Source: Chlorogloea sp. CCALA 695
Lineage (GTDB): Bacteria; Cyanobacteriota; Cyanobacteriia; Cyanobacteriales; Chroococcidiopsidaceae
Assembly: GCF_003003885.1 (NCBI RefSeq)
Contig: NZ_PVWN01000043.1
Span: 1 to 40,204, forward strand
Reading direction: 5' to 3'
DNA: 40,204 bases
The notes below the pieces were generated by a model, which was not told the origin of the DNA, made no database searches, and saw nothing but the letters and a program-made list of their open reading frames with translations. Positions 1 to 7,822 of the stretch are shown in pieces. Within the stretch, counting starts at the first letter, position 1, and the number at the start of each line of letters is the position of its first letter. Both the position numbers and the translations under genes were made by a program.

Positions 1-386
1 CCGGGGTCGTCGGCAAGTAGAAAACGTATTCTTGGCTGCTTGAGAAAGTAATCGTAGACTGCTTCAAGTTGATGGGGCAGAGGATCTACTCGTGCAACGC
101 TTAAGGCAAAAAATGGATCGTATTCGTAAGCTAAACCCAAACGCATTGCTTCTACGGCATGGCGAAATTTATTTGGGTCGCCATCAAATAATTCTTGCTC
201 TGGTGTAGATTCAAGTTCTGCAAGTTGCTCTATTGTTAAAATGGGCTGATGGACTTGATTGGTAGTAAGCCCTTGCCCGATCAGCTTAATTGATTTCCCC
301 ATCGGCATTACAGTCAAAACTTTCACGGGTTCCGAGAAGATGGAACCACGCAGGACAATACCAGGCTTAAGTTGTTCTACTTGCAA
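1..386 (-). CDS. SNF2/DEAD-type helicase, N-terminal part (cut by window edge)
   Basis: This partial gene reads out of the window on the minus strand. 128 codons are visible, beginning at a TTG at 386; a TAG lies four codons upstream in the same frame and no ATG intervenes, so TTG is the best start. The peptide carries the cyanobacterial pattern of a helicase-related protein: an N-terminal stretch with LKPGIVLRGS, then FDGDPNKFR, then LPHQLEAVYDYF, and it is cut at LLADDP, just where the Walker A motif (GAGKT in this family) would follow. The role would be ATP-driven remodelling or translocation on DNA, often linked to restriction or defence loci. Only the pre-motor region is seen, so the rest of the enzyme is inferred. 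Confidence 0.75.
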   Translation of the reverse strand, partial: MQVEQLKPGIVLRGSIFSEPVKVLTVMPMGKSIKLIGQGLTTNQVHQPILTIEQLAELESTPEQELFDGDPNKFRHAVEAMRLGLAYEYDPFFALSVARVDPLPHQLEAVYDYFLKQPRIRFLLADDP

Positions 387-428
387 GATAATTCTCTACT
401 TGTATCGGGGCGATTAATTATCAGCGTA

Positions 429-674
429 TTAGTGGGAATATTGCACTAATAACTCCTGACCGCGATCACCCATCTGCTTAAGCATCGCCTCAATCTTCTG
501 CATAGCTAGTGGAGATGGAGTCACCATCGTATTTTCCCATCGGTTGGCACTTGAGCAAGTGACCCCCAGTGATAGCGCTAGTTGCTCTTGAGTTAGACCA
601 AGATGCGATCGCATCTCACGGATTAGTTTGCCTGCTTGGGGTTGTTTAATTGTTAGCGGTTTAGCAATAATCAT
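429..674 (-). CDS. XRE-family helix-turn-helix regulator, 81 aa
   Basis: This is a small DNA-binding protein. A Cro/C1-type helix-turn-helix spans about residues 16-60, with the signature LTQEQLALSLGVTCSSANRW, followed by a short C-terminal helix. It lies 42 bp upstream of the helicase on the same strand, so the two are probably co-transcribed and the protein may regulate the pair or act as its specificity or antitoxin-like partner. The short length and complete fold suggest an intact gene. The function as a regulator is a family inference; the operator is not identified. Confidence 0.75.
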   Translation of the reverse strand: MIIAKPLTIKQPQAGKLIREMRSHLGLTQEQLALSLGVTCSSANRWENTMVTPSPLAMQKIEAMLKQMGDRGQELLVQYSH

Positions 675-984
675 TTAGCCTATTGTCGAAAACATGGTGT
701 TCTATCTGCTGCATCATATTCAACTAATCGAAAGGATGTAATGGGTAGGTGTACGGAATAATTGGTTAATTTATTGTTGTGGCGAATTAATCTCAGTGGA
801 ATCACTCAGGTATTATCAGATGTAACTTTTGCGCTTGTGGCGATTATGAACTAGAGCGCGATATTCTTTTTGGTACTGCCTAGGTGCATGAAACGATGCT
901 AGACAATAAAGCTTGACGAGTTCGAGTTATTGCATCTAACTTCTGCCAAGAGAGTGTGCCAGAATAAAATAACCATAAACGTTT
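675..984. other. Intergenic region between divergent genes
   Basis: This 310-bp AT-rich stretch separates the divergent HTH/helicase pair and the J-domain operon. No convincing gene is visible. It ends in the palindrome at 973-988. A TTGACG hexamer lies at 913-918, but I see no good matching -10 element, so no promoter is called. Confidence 0.5.
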
Positions 985-988
985 ATGG
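973..988. promoter_or_regulatory. Perfect 16-bp palindrome overlapping the J-domain gene start
   Basis: CCATAAACGTTTATGG is a perfect palindrome. The same core lies at the centre of a 28-bp palindrome at 2993-3020, just after the two-gene operon it introduces. It covers the first possible start codon (ATG at 985), so a protein bound here would block both transcription and initiation. An autoregulatory operator is the likeliest role; a partition or recombination site is an alternative. Confidence 0.6.
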
Positions 989-2208
989 ATACTATGGCTT
1001 GGCACAACCGTTATATCAACTCCATCTCTAATGCTGGCTTGCGTTTGACAATTGAATTCAAACGCCGGGACTTGCTGTGGAAATCACCTCAGCCCATAAT
1101 CAATCCTCATACTGGATCAGAAGTATCCTTACCACTCCGTCTCTCGGAAACTGTATCGGTTAGCCCCAACGTGCTAGATATCCTCAAACGGGAACCCGCT
1201 CTTATTGAAATAGAAATTGAAATGAGCGTGCTAGGCGGCACTAAGCAAACCTTGAAGCAAACTGTAGAAAAATTAGTTTGGCACTTAAGAGCGCCCCAAG
1301 AATTTTTCCCCAAAAGAGAGGAAGAATGCAGCGAGGAGCATTCACTCAGTAAAAGCCTCAGCACTGGAGGCACAGTAATTGGAGAAGAAGGAGGATTCAT
1401 CGCCGTCAACAAACGCTCCAGTGTCAGCATCAATAGCCTAGTCTACCGTTTGGCAGTAGGCATGAAAGGATCGGACGCGGAGGCGACTAGATATATTGGA
1501 GAACTAGCAGCAGATGCCTGGGAGCGAGACAACGAACGCGCGGTCAAACTCTACAAGTTAGTAATTAAAGCTAAGGAAGGTTACGTGCTAGATGAGGAAA
1601 TACCCAAAGCGTTGAAGGCAAGTGCCAGTGTTGGGCAAACCGTAGAGTCAGCCGTATTGCGGAGTGCCTGTTTGTGGCTAGGAATCGACCCAAATGCGCC
1701 GCTTAAGCGTCAAAGAGGCAGACCCAAAACGCGATCGCGCGACGAGGAGGATAATGCTACGAACGCAGGAGAAGTAATCGAACTTACTTTGCAAGCCGAT
1801 GAAACAGTTACAGGTAGGTTAATTGCTGATTTTCAGGGATTAGTCAAAAATACGAATTTAGCTACTTTGACCTTGAGCAAACTTGCCGAGATGCTTGTTG
1901 CATTGCGCGATCGTGAATTAGTAATTGACGCGCAATTGTTAGAAGCCTATTTAGAAGCAGTAGATGAGGATTGGCGCGCCAAAGTTGCTCAAGAGATCGG
2001 CTTAGAGGACAATAATGAGGAAAAAACTAATCCTTGGACAGTTTTAGGTTTAGATCCTGGTGCATCAATAGAAGAAGTAAAAGCTGCCTATCGAAAGATT
2101 ATGCGACATATTCACCCAGACACATCAGGGATGCCGCGATGGTACGCGCAAATAGTGAACGATGCTTACCGCAAAATCATGGAGGAATTTGAAGATGTCT
2201 CAAGATAA
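985..2208 (+). CDS. J-domain (DnaJ-like) protein with AT-hook-like motif, 407 aa
   Basis: The C-terminal 60 residues (about 347-400) form a J domain, with NPWTVLGLDPGAS, AAYRKIMR, the diagnostic HPD tripeptide and a closing NDAYRKI helix, so it should stimulate an Hsp70 ATPase. A basic segment at about 241-250 (KRQRGRPKTR) matches the AT-hook core RGRP and suggests minor-groove DNA binding. The first 240 residues are unrecognised and contain a beta-rich N-terminus. The start may be 985, which lies inside a palindrome, or ATG 994. The downstream VWA gene overlaps its end, so the two are translationally coupled. Coupling of a chaperone cofactor to plasmid DNA is an inference. Confidence 0.7.
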   Translation: MDTMAWHNRYINSISNAGLRLTIEFKRRDLLWKSPQPIINPHTGSEVSLPLRLSETVSVSPNVLDILKREPALIEIEIEMSVLGGTKQTLKQTVEKLVWHLRAPQEFFPKREEECSEEHSLSKSLSTGGTVIGEEGGFIAVNKRSSVSINSLVYRLAVGMKGSDAEATRYIGELAADAWERDNERAVKLYKLVIKAKEGYVLDEEIPKALKASASVGQTVESAVLRSACLWLGIDPNAPLKRQRGRPKTRSRDEEDNATNAGEVIELTLQADETVTGRLIADFQGLVKNTNLATLTLSKLAEMLVALRDRELVIDAQLLEAYLEAVDEDWRAKVAQEIGLEDNNEEKTNPWTVLGLDPGASIEEVKAAYRKIMRHIHPDTSGMPRWYAQIVNDAYRKIMEEFEDVSR

Positions 2209-2938
2209 AAAGAATTTGCCAGCAAAGCGAGTTGGCTCTGGGTTTTTAGACAAAGTGCGCTCCAGCAAGGCAATTTCTGCTGCTCCTAAACAAGAAATGC
2301 TCAAGAGAGCGATCGCCTACCAAGAACGCCCCCGGTTGCTATTTGCGATGGATGCCACTGCCAGCCGCGAAGCCTGTTGGAATATTGCCAAAGAAATAAC
2401 AGGAGCGATGTTTGAAGCTGTACCTGGAGAATTAGATGTTGCTCTTACCTATCATAGCGGTGGTCGGCTGCAAGAGATGACACCTTTTTCATCGGAAGCA
2501 AGGGCTTTTCTAGATAAAGTACAAACTGTACGTTGTTCTGCGGGTAGGACAGCCTTAAATGAAATACTAGATAAAGCGGATCAAGCGCCTAAACTTAAAG
2601 CCCTAATATATATTGGTGATTGTTTTGAGGAAGATGCACAGGAAGCCGTAGAAATTGCTCAACAACTAAAACTCAAGGGTGTTCGCTGTTTTATCTTCCA
2701 CGATAGTAGTTCTCAAGCTCAAGGCTATGATACCAAAGCCGCACTCACGACATTTGAACAAATTGCCCGGATTACAGGTGGCGCAATTTTGCCCTTTGAT
2801 GAGAGTTCGCCGGATTTGGTTAGGGAGTTGTTGGCTGCGATCGCACTTTATGCTGCTCAAGGTATCAAAGCACTCAAACAGCAAACTAAGCTATTACCTG
2901 CTGCACGTCTGCTGTTAGACCAGATGAAGCAGAGCTAA
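2195..2938 (+). CDS. VWA-domain protein, 247 aa
   Basis: I place the start at ATG 2195 because GGAGGAA lies 7 bases upstream; longer readings of the frame have no ribosome site. The start overlaps the last 14 bases of the J-domain gene. The N-terminal 40 residues are basic. A von Willebrand A fold then begins with LLFAMDATAS, where D53, T55 and S57 form a MIDAS-like metal site in a DxTxS variant. Later strands include KALIYIGDCFEED and GVRCFIFHD. There is no signal peptide, so it is cytoplasmic. Such proteins scaffold metal-dependent complexes; with its J-domain partner it may form a chaperone or AAA-type machine, but no motor gene is adjacent. Confidence 0.7.
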   Translation: MSQDKKNLPAKRVGSGFLDKVRSSKAISAAPKQEMLKRAIAYQERPRLLFAMDATASREACWNIAKEITGAMFEAVPGELDVALTYHSGGRLQEMTPFSSEARAFLDKVQTVRCSAGRTALNEILDKADQAPKLKALIYIGDCFEEDAQEAVEIAQQLKLKGVRCFIFHDSSSQAQGYDTKAALTTFEQIARITGGAILPFDESSPDLVRELLAAIALYAAQGIKALKQQTKLLPAARLLLDQMKQS

Positions 2939-2992
2939 TATTTTCTATCACAGAATATATAGACATATGTAGAAACAGATAAATTTGCATTC

Positions 2993-3020
2993 ATTAATCC
3001 ATAAACGTTTATGGATTAAT
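2993..3020. repeat. Perfect 28-bp palindrome after the J/VWA operon
   Basis: The sequence reads ATTAATCCATAAAC followed by its exact reverse complement, centred between 3006 and 3007. The inner 16 bp are identical to the palindrome at 973-988. The two copies bracket the J-domain/VWA operon. A stem-loop terminator is less likely because there is no GC-rich stem or loop. A duplicated protein-binding site is favoured. Confidence 0.6.
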
Positions 3021-3130
3021 ATTTAACCTAAATTTGCTGATAATGACAATAGAGTCTATAGCCTTACCCAATTTCTTATTTTTTGTGCATTTACTTGTCG
3101 TCACCCCAATTATTAGTTAGATGAAAAACT

Positions 3131-3337
3131 ATGATTACTAAATTCTTGGTTGATGAAAATCATCTCGCTACTCGTGAAATGTACATGATGATGCACCCCG
3201 CACTAGAGCCAGATTGCGAACTCACTGAAGGCGATGTCATTGAACTTGTTGAAGGCTTTTTCGTGTTAAATGATGACCTCAATCCTATGCAAATGGCAAC
3301 GGAGGAGCAAATTCAAAAAGCCAGACAGTCGCCCTAA
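3131..3337 (+). CDS. Small acidic hypothetical protein, 68 aa
   Basis: I do not recognise this protein. It is short and acidic (about 15 D/E) with several methionines near the N-terminus and no signal peptide or membrane segment. ATG 3131 has only a weak purine stretch upstream. It sits downstream of the 28-bp palindrome on the same strand as the J/VWA operon and could be its last member or a separate unit. Coding status is plausible rather than proven. Confidence 0.45.
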   Translation: MITKFLVDENHLATREMYMMMHPALEPDCELTEGDVIELVEGFFVLNDDLNPMQMATEEQIQKARQSP

Positions 3338-3354
3338 GCTTTTGGCGACAGTAA

Positions 3355-3603
3355 TTACCTTTCGTTAAACTCATTCAATAATTCGGTCAAGCTCCACCCA
3401 CACCCATAGACTGATTCATCTCTTGGAGTCCCAAGAAAAACTTCTTCGTCTATTACTGGCTCCTCTTGTTGTTGCGTCTCCATTGCGGCTTGCTGGAGCG
3501 CTTCAACTGCTTCTTCAATGGCGGAATCGTTCAATGGCAGTGACGGTGGCGGGGTTTGGGGCTTAACTGGGCGCTTGACTTTGAGGATATTGTGGGAAGT
3601 CAT
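3355..3603 (-). CDS. Small proline/glutamate-rich hypothetical protein, 82 aa
   Basis: I do not recognise this protein. The N-terminus is basic and proline-rich (KRPVKPQTPPPSLP), followed by an acidic, glutamine-rich helix and a short conserved-looking end with CGWSLTELLNEF. It converges with the preceding small gene, with 17 bp between the stops. No clear ribosome site is seen. It may be a small regulatory or phage-type protein. Confidence 0.45.
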   Translation of the reverse strand: MTSHNILKVKRPVKPQTPPPSLPLNDSAIEEAVEALQQAAMETQQQEEPVIDEEVFLGTPRDESVYGCGWSLTELLNEFNER

Positions 3604-3720
3604 AAAGAAAATGAAAAGTCTTGTGAGGACTACGCTTGGGGCATTTTGGGGTAGTTAAATACGATTTTAAACTACGCAAATTAGAAATGACTACCTCAAA
3701 TGCGATCGTCTGCAAAGAAT

Positions 3721-3726
3721 TATAAT
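3721..3726 (+). promoter_or_regulatory. Candidate -10 element upstream of photolyase
   Basis: A perfect TATAAT hexamer lies 29 bp before the photolyase ATG. It is followed by a direct repeat of AGTAC (in AGTACAAAAATAGTAC). There is no consensus -35 at 17 bp upstream, so the promoter would need an activator or an alternative sigma factor. Confidence 0.4.
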
Positions 3727-3754
3727 AGTAGTACAAAAATAGTACATTTTACAA

Positions 3755-5296
3755 ATGCACATCCTTTGGCTTAGAAGGGATTTACGGTTGAATGATAACG
3801 AGATAGTTGCTCTATCTACCGCCGATAACGCTGAAGTATTGCCCTGCTTCATCATTGACCCCTGGTTCTACCAGCAAGCCGAAGTAGGTAAAGCCAGAGT
3901 CAAATTCTTGTTCGAGTCTTTGGAACACTTGGATAGAAACCTCAGAGAGCGGGGAAGTCAACTTTATTTACTTGAAGGTAATAGCACTGACGTAATCCAA
4001 GAGCTTACTCGCCAGTTAATCCAAAAAGGCGATCGCCCTAAATTGTTTTTCAACCATGATGTGCAGGTGCAATATGGGATAGAGCGCGATCGCCAAATCA
4101 TAGATTTTTACCGCCAACACAATCTTGACTATCACCAGGGGCTAAACAACTTCCTGCAAACTGACAAAAACCGCCGCGATGAGTGGATGGACGAATACTA
4201 TACCTACCTGCGGCAACCTCTACACCCAACACCAGAACACATCAATACGCCCCAGCTTCAGCTTGACATTCCTCAGCTTACCTTCAGTCAGTTGAAGCAA
4301 AAGTATAGCCAATTCTGGGAAATAGAGGATACCTATTTTAGTGGCGGCGAGACACAGGCGATCGTTACCTTAAACTCGTTCTTAAATTCTCGCTTTCACG
4401 GATATCATTGGAAAATCTCGCGCCCCTGGTTGACTCAGCAGGGTGCTACATCCCACCTATCACCTCATTTAACTTTCGGTACTATTTCTGTTCGCCAAGT
4501 TTACCAGAGTACCAAAGCTAAAGCCGCCGAATTAGCCAGCAATCCAAAAGCCCAGTTTTCGCTTAAGGCATTCCGCGATCGCCTGCGCTGGCACGATAGT
4601 TTTACTCAACGGTTGTACTTCCACCCAGAGTTAGTAGATACCAACCGTTACCCAGAGTTCGATGAGTATTACTCACCCGCCGAATTAAGTAAGGAGAAGC
4701 AAGAGTTATTTGCTGCCTGGAAAGAAGGGCAAACAGGCTTTCCTTTAGTAGATGCGTCGATGCGGCAACTCAAGACAATGGGCTGGATGAACTTTCGGAT
4801 GAGGGCGATGTGCGCTACTTTCCTGTGTATTAACTGTGGCATTTCCTGGCATCACGGGGCGCAGCACTATATGCAACAACTAATCGATGGAAATCTAGCA
4901 ATCGATCATTTTCAATGGCAGATGCAGGCAGGAGTAACTAATCCTCTGTCTGATACATTCCGTATCTATAATCCCAACAAGAATCTAGAGGAAAAAGACG
5001 GCGATCTAAGATTTATTTACCACTGGGTTGAGGAACTGCGAGGTTATAATTTGTCAGAGATCCTCAATGGAGCGTACCTAAACGAGAGTCCATATCCAGA
5101 GCCAATACTAGACTGGGCGCAGACTCGAAAGACTAACGGCAAAATTATCTCAGACTTGCGGAAGCGGGTGAAAGTGCGATTATTAGCCGAGCAAGGGGTG
5201 GAGCTAGAGCAGGCAGCGGTCGCCAAGGAAACTGTAGATAAGTATTGGCAGAATAAAGATAAGCAATACCGAGAGTACCAAACAAAAATAACATGA
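3755..5296 (+). CDS. Cryptochrome/photolyase family protein, 513 aa
   Basis: This is a flavoprotein for light-driven repair of UV lesions or blue-light signalling. The N-terminal Rossmann-like antenna domain starts MHILWLRRDLRLNDN and runs to about residue 130. The FAD-binding helical domain includes LSPHLTFGTISVRQVY, RWHDSFTQR, GFPLVDASMRQL, MNFRMRAMCATFL, DHFQWQMQAG and FRIYNP. The full length matches the family. The classical plant or type I tail is absent, and the C-terminus is a charged helix ending QYREYQ. The downstream membrane-protein gene overlaps its stop by 4 bp. Photolyase versus sensory cryptochrome cannot be decided from motifs alone. Confidence 0.85.
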   Translation: MHILWLRRDLRLNDNEIVALSTADNAEVLPCFIIDPWFYQQAEVGKARVKFLFESLEHLDRNLRERGSQLYLLEGNSTDVIQELTRQLIQKGDRPKLFFNHDVQVQYGIERDRQIIDFYRQHNLDYHQGLNNFLQTDKNRRDEWMDEYYTYLRQPLHPTPEHINTPQLQLDIPQLTFSQLKQKYSQFWEIEDTYFSGGETQAIVTLNSFLNSRFHGYHWKISRPWLTQQGATSHLSPHLTFGTISVRQVYQSTKAKAAELASNPKAQFSLKAFRDRLRWHDSFTQRLYFHPELVDTNRYPEFDEYYSPAELSKEKQELFAAWKEGQTGFPLVDASMRQLKTMGWMNFRMRAMCATFLCINCGISWHHGAQHYMQQLIDGNLAIDHFQWQMQAGVTNPLSDTFRIYNPNKNLEEKDGDLRFIYHWVEELRGYNLSEILNGAYLNESPYPEPILDWAQTRKTNGKIISDLRKRVKVRLLAEQGVELEQAAVAKETVDKYWQNKDKQYREYQTKIT

Positions 5297-5565
5297 ATTT
5301 TATTAAAGGATTGTTAGGATTGGGGCTACTGGCAAGCGCTATTTATATGGGCTTTGCCAGATTCTCCTTGTGGAGCGTTCCAGCATTATCCTTATTCTTC
5401 ACCGCCGCTTATATTCAAGGCAAGTGGTGCTTGTGGAACAGGTTATTTCGGCAACAAAATCGTAAACTATATCAATCTTTGCTCGTCACTTATCTAATTC
5501 AAACAGTTTTGGTGTTCGTCTTTTACTTAATTGGTAGTGGAATAGCAAGATTGTTTGCTCGGTAA
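5293..5565 (+). CDS. Small integral membrane protein coupled to photolyase, 90 aa
   Basis: The ATG overlaps the photolyase stop (ATGA), indicating translational coupling. Three hydrophobic segments are visible at about residues 3-22, 27-42 and 63-85, with a basic cytoplasmic loop (KWCLWNRLFRQQNRK) between the second and third. I do not recognise the family. Coupling with photolyase suggests a role in light or stress response, but this is only context. Confidence 0.65.
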   Translation: MNFIKGLLGLGLLASAIYMGFARFSLWSVPALSLFFTAAYIQGKWCLWNRLFRQQNRKLYQSLLVTYLIQTVLVFVFYLIGSGIARLFAR

Positions 5566-5614
5566 TAATACTTCACCCTGTATACTTGCTTAGTCAGTTT
5601 AAATTACCCGTAAT

Positions 5615-5827
5615 GTGAACAGCAAGAAAATAGAACATAAAGATTACTTTTTACCATGTCCATTTTGTGGTGACTCAGAAATGGAAATCGTTGAATCATT
5701 ATTCGAGGACAGCAATGATTGTTATGAACTTGTGGTTTACTGCGCGTGTGGCGCACAAGGTCCGGCGGCAAAAACCGAGGATGAAGCGGCATTGAAGTGG
5801 AATAGTCGGTTAAAAGCTAAGAAGTAG
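5615..5827 (+). CDS. Lar-like zinc-ribbon protein, 70 aa
   Basis: It has two cysteine pairs, CPFCG near residue 15 and CACGA near residue 43, and the closing EDEAALKWNSR, the layout of Lar-family restriction-alleviation proteins and their phage and plasmid relatives. The start is GTG 5615. A second copy of the fold occurs at 39020, fused to a TPR protein. Known Lar proteins protect unmethylated DNA from type I restriction; that function is not established for the short cyanobacterial forms. Confidence 0.6.
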   Translation: MNSKKIEHKDYFLPCPFCGDSEMEIVESLFEDSNDCYELVVYCACGAQGPAAKTEDEAALKWNSRLKAKK

Positions 5828-5870
5828 GTTAGGAGAACAAGTACGTTGGTGACTAAGATAATGAAATTCT

Positions 5871-6665
5871 CTAAAAGTTCAGAGCAAGTTGGATTTGTAG
5901 AGGAGATTTAGCATTTGGCGGTAACGGTTCAGGCTGGTCTTGTACCGCCGCGCAGTAGCGATTAAAGCTACAGACTTCACACTGTTTCCCAGTCTTTACT
6001 TCCCATTGTTCATCAGTACGCAATCGCCAAGCTAATTCACCGATAACAGTTTCTACCTGCTGTTTATGTTCGCTACTAGCCTCAAAAACTATCTTTTCAC
6101 CTGTCCGCAAGTAAAGTAAGCTTAACTGCTGTAAGCAGGAGTGGTATCTTTGTTCTAGGGCGATATAATACAGACCAATCTGCAAGTCAATTTCATCGGG
6201 CTTCGGCAATTTGACTTCTTTAGTTGATTTGTAGTCGATTAGTTCTAACCCATCTCCCAGAAAATCGAGGCGGTCGTAGCGCCCAGAAACTTTAAATTCT
6301 AAGTCATTAACGAGCAAGCGCCCTTTAATTAATTCTTCGACTGCCAAAGGCCTTGCGATCGCAGTTTCACCAGCAATGAACTGATAATAGTAATTTTCTA
6401 AAATTTCTTGTCCTTCCTCAGCTTGGTTGGGACTGAGATTATTAGAACATCGCTCCCAGCAGGAAGAAACCCAATCTAGGGGCGGTATAGGTTCAAGGTA
6501 GTCCCAATCGCGGTAAATTTTAGCAAGAGCTTGATGTAAGGCTGTGCCAAGGGCAGCATTACCAAAGAATCCGGGAGCTTTCAAACCTAACTCGTAACGG
6601 AAATAGTAAGCTTGGGGGCAACGGTGGTAGGTTTGAAGTTTAGTCGCGGAAATTTGGTAAGCCAT
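5871..6665 (-). CDS. PD-(D/E)XK nuclease family protein (RecB/Cas4-like), 264 aa
   Basis: A RecB-type exonuclease domain is clear. SGRYDRLD carries D131/D134, ELIDYKS gives the D144-x-K146 catalytic pair, and QIGLYY is the family glutamine motif. Cys16 in the N-terminal CPQAYYFRY and Cys229, Cys232 and Cys238 near the C-terminus fit a 4Fe-4S cluster as in Cas4 and AddB. It is cytoplasmic and of full length for a stand-alone member. No CRISPR array or cas1/cas2 is nearby, so a DNA-repair or plasmid-processing role is more likely than adaptation. Confidence 0.8.
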   Translation of the reverse strand: MAYQISATKLQTYHRCPQAYYFRYELGLKAPGFFGNAALGTALHQALAKIYRDWDYLEPIPPLDWVSSCWERCSNNLSPNQAEEGQEILENYYYQFIAGETAIARPLAVEELIKGRLLVNDLEFKVSGRYDRLDFLGDGLELIDYKSTKEVKLPKPDEIDLQIGLYYIALEQRYHSCLQQLSLLYLRTGEKIVFEASSEHKQQVETVIGELAWRLRTDEQWEVKTGKQCEVCSFNRYCAAVQDQPEPLPPNAKSPLQIQLALNF

Positions 6666-6801
6666 TAGAGAGAAGATGCGAAGTCATTGCTTTGGCTAAT
6701 ATTAGCGCGAAGTCTCCGTAAGTATTAGTTATGCCGTTTCAGGTTACTACTAAGACAATGCTTGGAGGCGCTATTAGGTGAAGTGATTAATTCCTAACTG
6801 C

Positions 6802-7704
6802 TCAATCATTACGATTTGACTCCCATTGTGCCGTCTTCCGCGCCAAGCTAAGAAATGCGCTGATGACTGGGGAGGAATCATGCTGCCGCCAAGCCAGGTA
6901 AAGTCCAGTTTTAGGAATCTGCTCTTGTAGGGGTCTATAAATGACTCCACTTCTGTGGAAGTTTTGCATGGAGGCAGGAATGATCGCAATGCCCAGTCCT
7001 GCTGCAACCAAGCCGACGATCGTTTGCATTTGCACTGCCTCTTGAGCCACTTTCGGACGAAATCCAGCTTGTTGACAACTGTGAATAATCTGCTCGTAAA
7101 AGATAGGTCCCATTCTGGCAGGAAATAGGATAAATAATTCATCTGCCAACGTAGAGAGAGACAGTTGAGTCTGAGCAGAGAATGGATGAGCTTCTGGCAA
7201 CGCTAAGACCAATGATTCTTGCAAAAAGCACTCCACACTCAAACCTGACTCGCTGATAGCAGAACGAACAATGCCGATATCGACCTGCTTGTGATGCAGA
7301 GCCTGAATCTGTTGAGCCGTTGTCATTTCATGCAATCGCAGTTCTACAGCCGGAAACTGTGATCGAAAGACCCTTAAAATCTCTGGGAGTACCGTATACG
7401 TTGCAGAATCAACAAAACCGATTGCCAACTGACCAACCTCACCCCGCCCAATCTGTTGGGTCACGGAGATCGCCTGTTCGAGTTGCGATAACACTCCATA
7501 GGAACGCTCTAAAAACACTTTGCCTGCTTCAGTCAGATGCACTTGCCGCTTCGTTCGTTCAAACAGCTTAACTTCAAGTTCATCTTCCAAAGCACGAATC
7601 TGCTGACTGAGCGGGGGTTGGGAAATGTGCAACCGCTCTGCTGCTCGACTAAAGTGTAGTTCCTCAGCCACCGTGATGAAATAGTGCAGGTGTCGTAATT
7701 CCAT
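6802..7704 (-). CDS. LysR-family transcriptional regulator, 300 aa
   Basis: The N-terminal winged HTH is typical, with MELRHLHYFITVAEELHFSRAA shortened here to its key features: the LRHLHYF start, HFSRAAERLHISQPPLSQQI recognition region and LFERTKR wing. A substrate-binding domain follows from about residue 90 with QLAIGFVDSATY and VDIGIVR. It is divergent from the SDR gene, with 118 bp between the starts, the standard arrangement for a LysR regulator that controls its neighbour in response to a small effector. The start at 7704 gives the usual family length. Confidence 0.9.
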   Translation of the reverse strand: MELRHLHYFITVAEELHFSRAAERLHISQPPLSQQIRALEDELEVKLFERTKRQVHLTEAGKVFLERSYGVLSQLEQAISVTQQIGRGEVGQLAIGFVDSATYTVLPEILRVFRSQFPAVELRLHEMTTAQQIQALHHKQVDIGIVRSAISESGLSVECFLQESLVLALPEAHPFSAQTQLSLSTLADELFILFPARMGPIFYEQIIHSCQQAGFRPKVAQEAVQMQTIVGLVAAGLGIAIIPASMQNFHRSGVIYRPLQEQIPKTGLYLAWRQHDSSPVISAFLSLARKTAQWESNRND

Positions 7705-7822
7705 CGTACTTATATGTCTAACCTATTAATCCTAGTCATATATATATTGGACAGTTGCAAGGATGTCTCCTATCGTAAGAAACATAAAACGCATCTCATC
7801 GTTTTCATATTGGAGAAAACAA
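7705..7822. promoter_or_regulatory. Divergent promoter region, LysR/SDR
   Basis: The 118-bp region between the divergent starts is AT-rich (it contains ATATATATT). It is expected to hold both promoters and the LysR binding site. GGAG at 7812-7815 is the SDR ribosome site. I could not fix a single T-N11-A operator with confidence. Confidence 0.45.

Noticed and set aside
5871-6665. Cas4 of a CRISPR system
   Set aside because: The Fe-S cysteines fit Cas4, but there is no repeat array and no cas1 or cas2 in the window, so a general RecB-like nuclease is the safer call.
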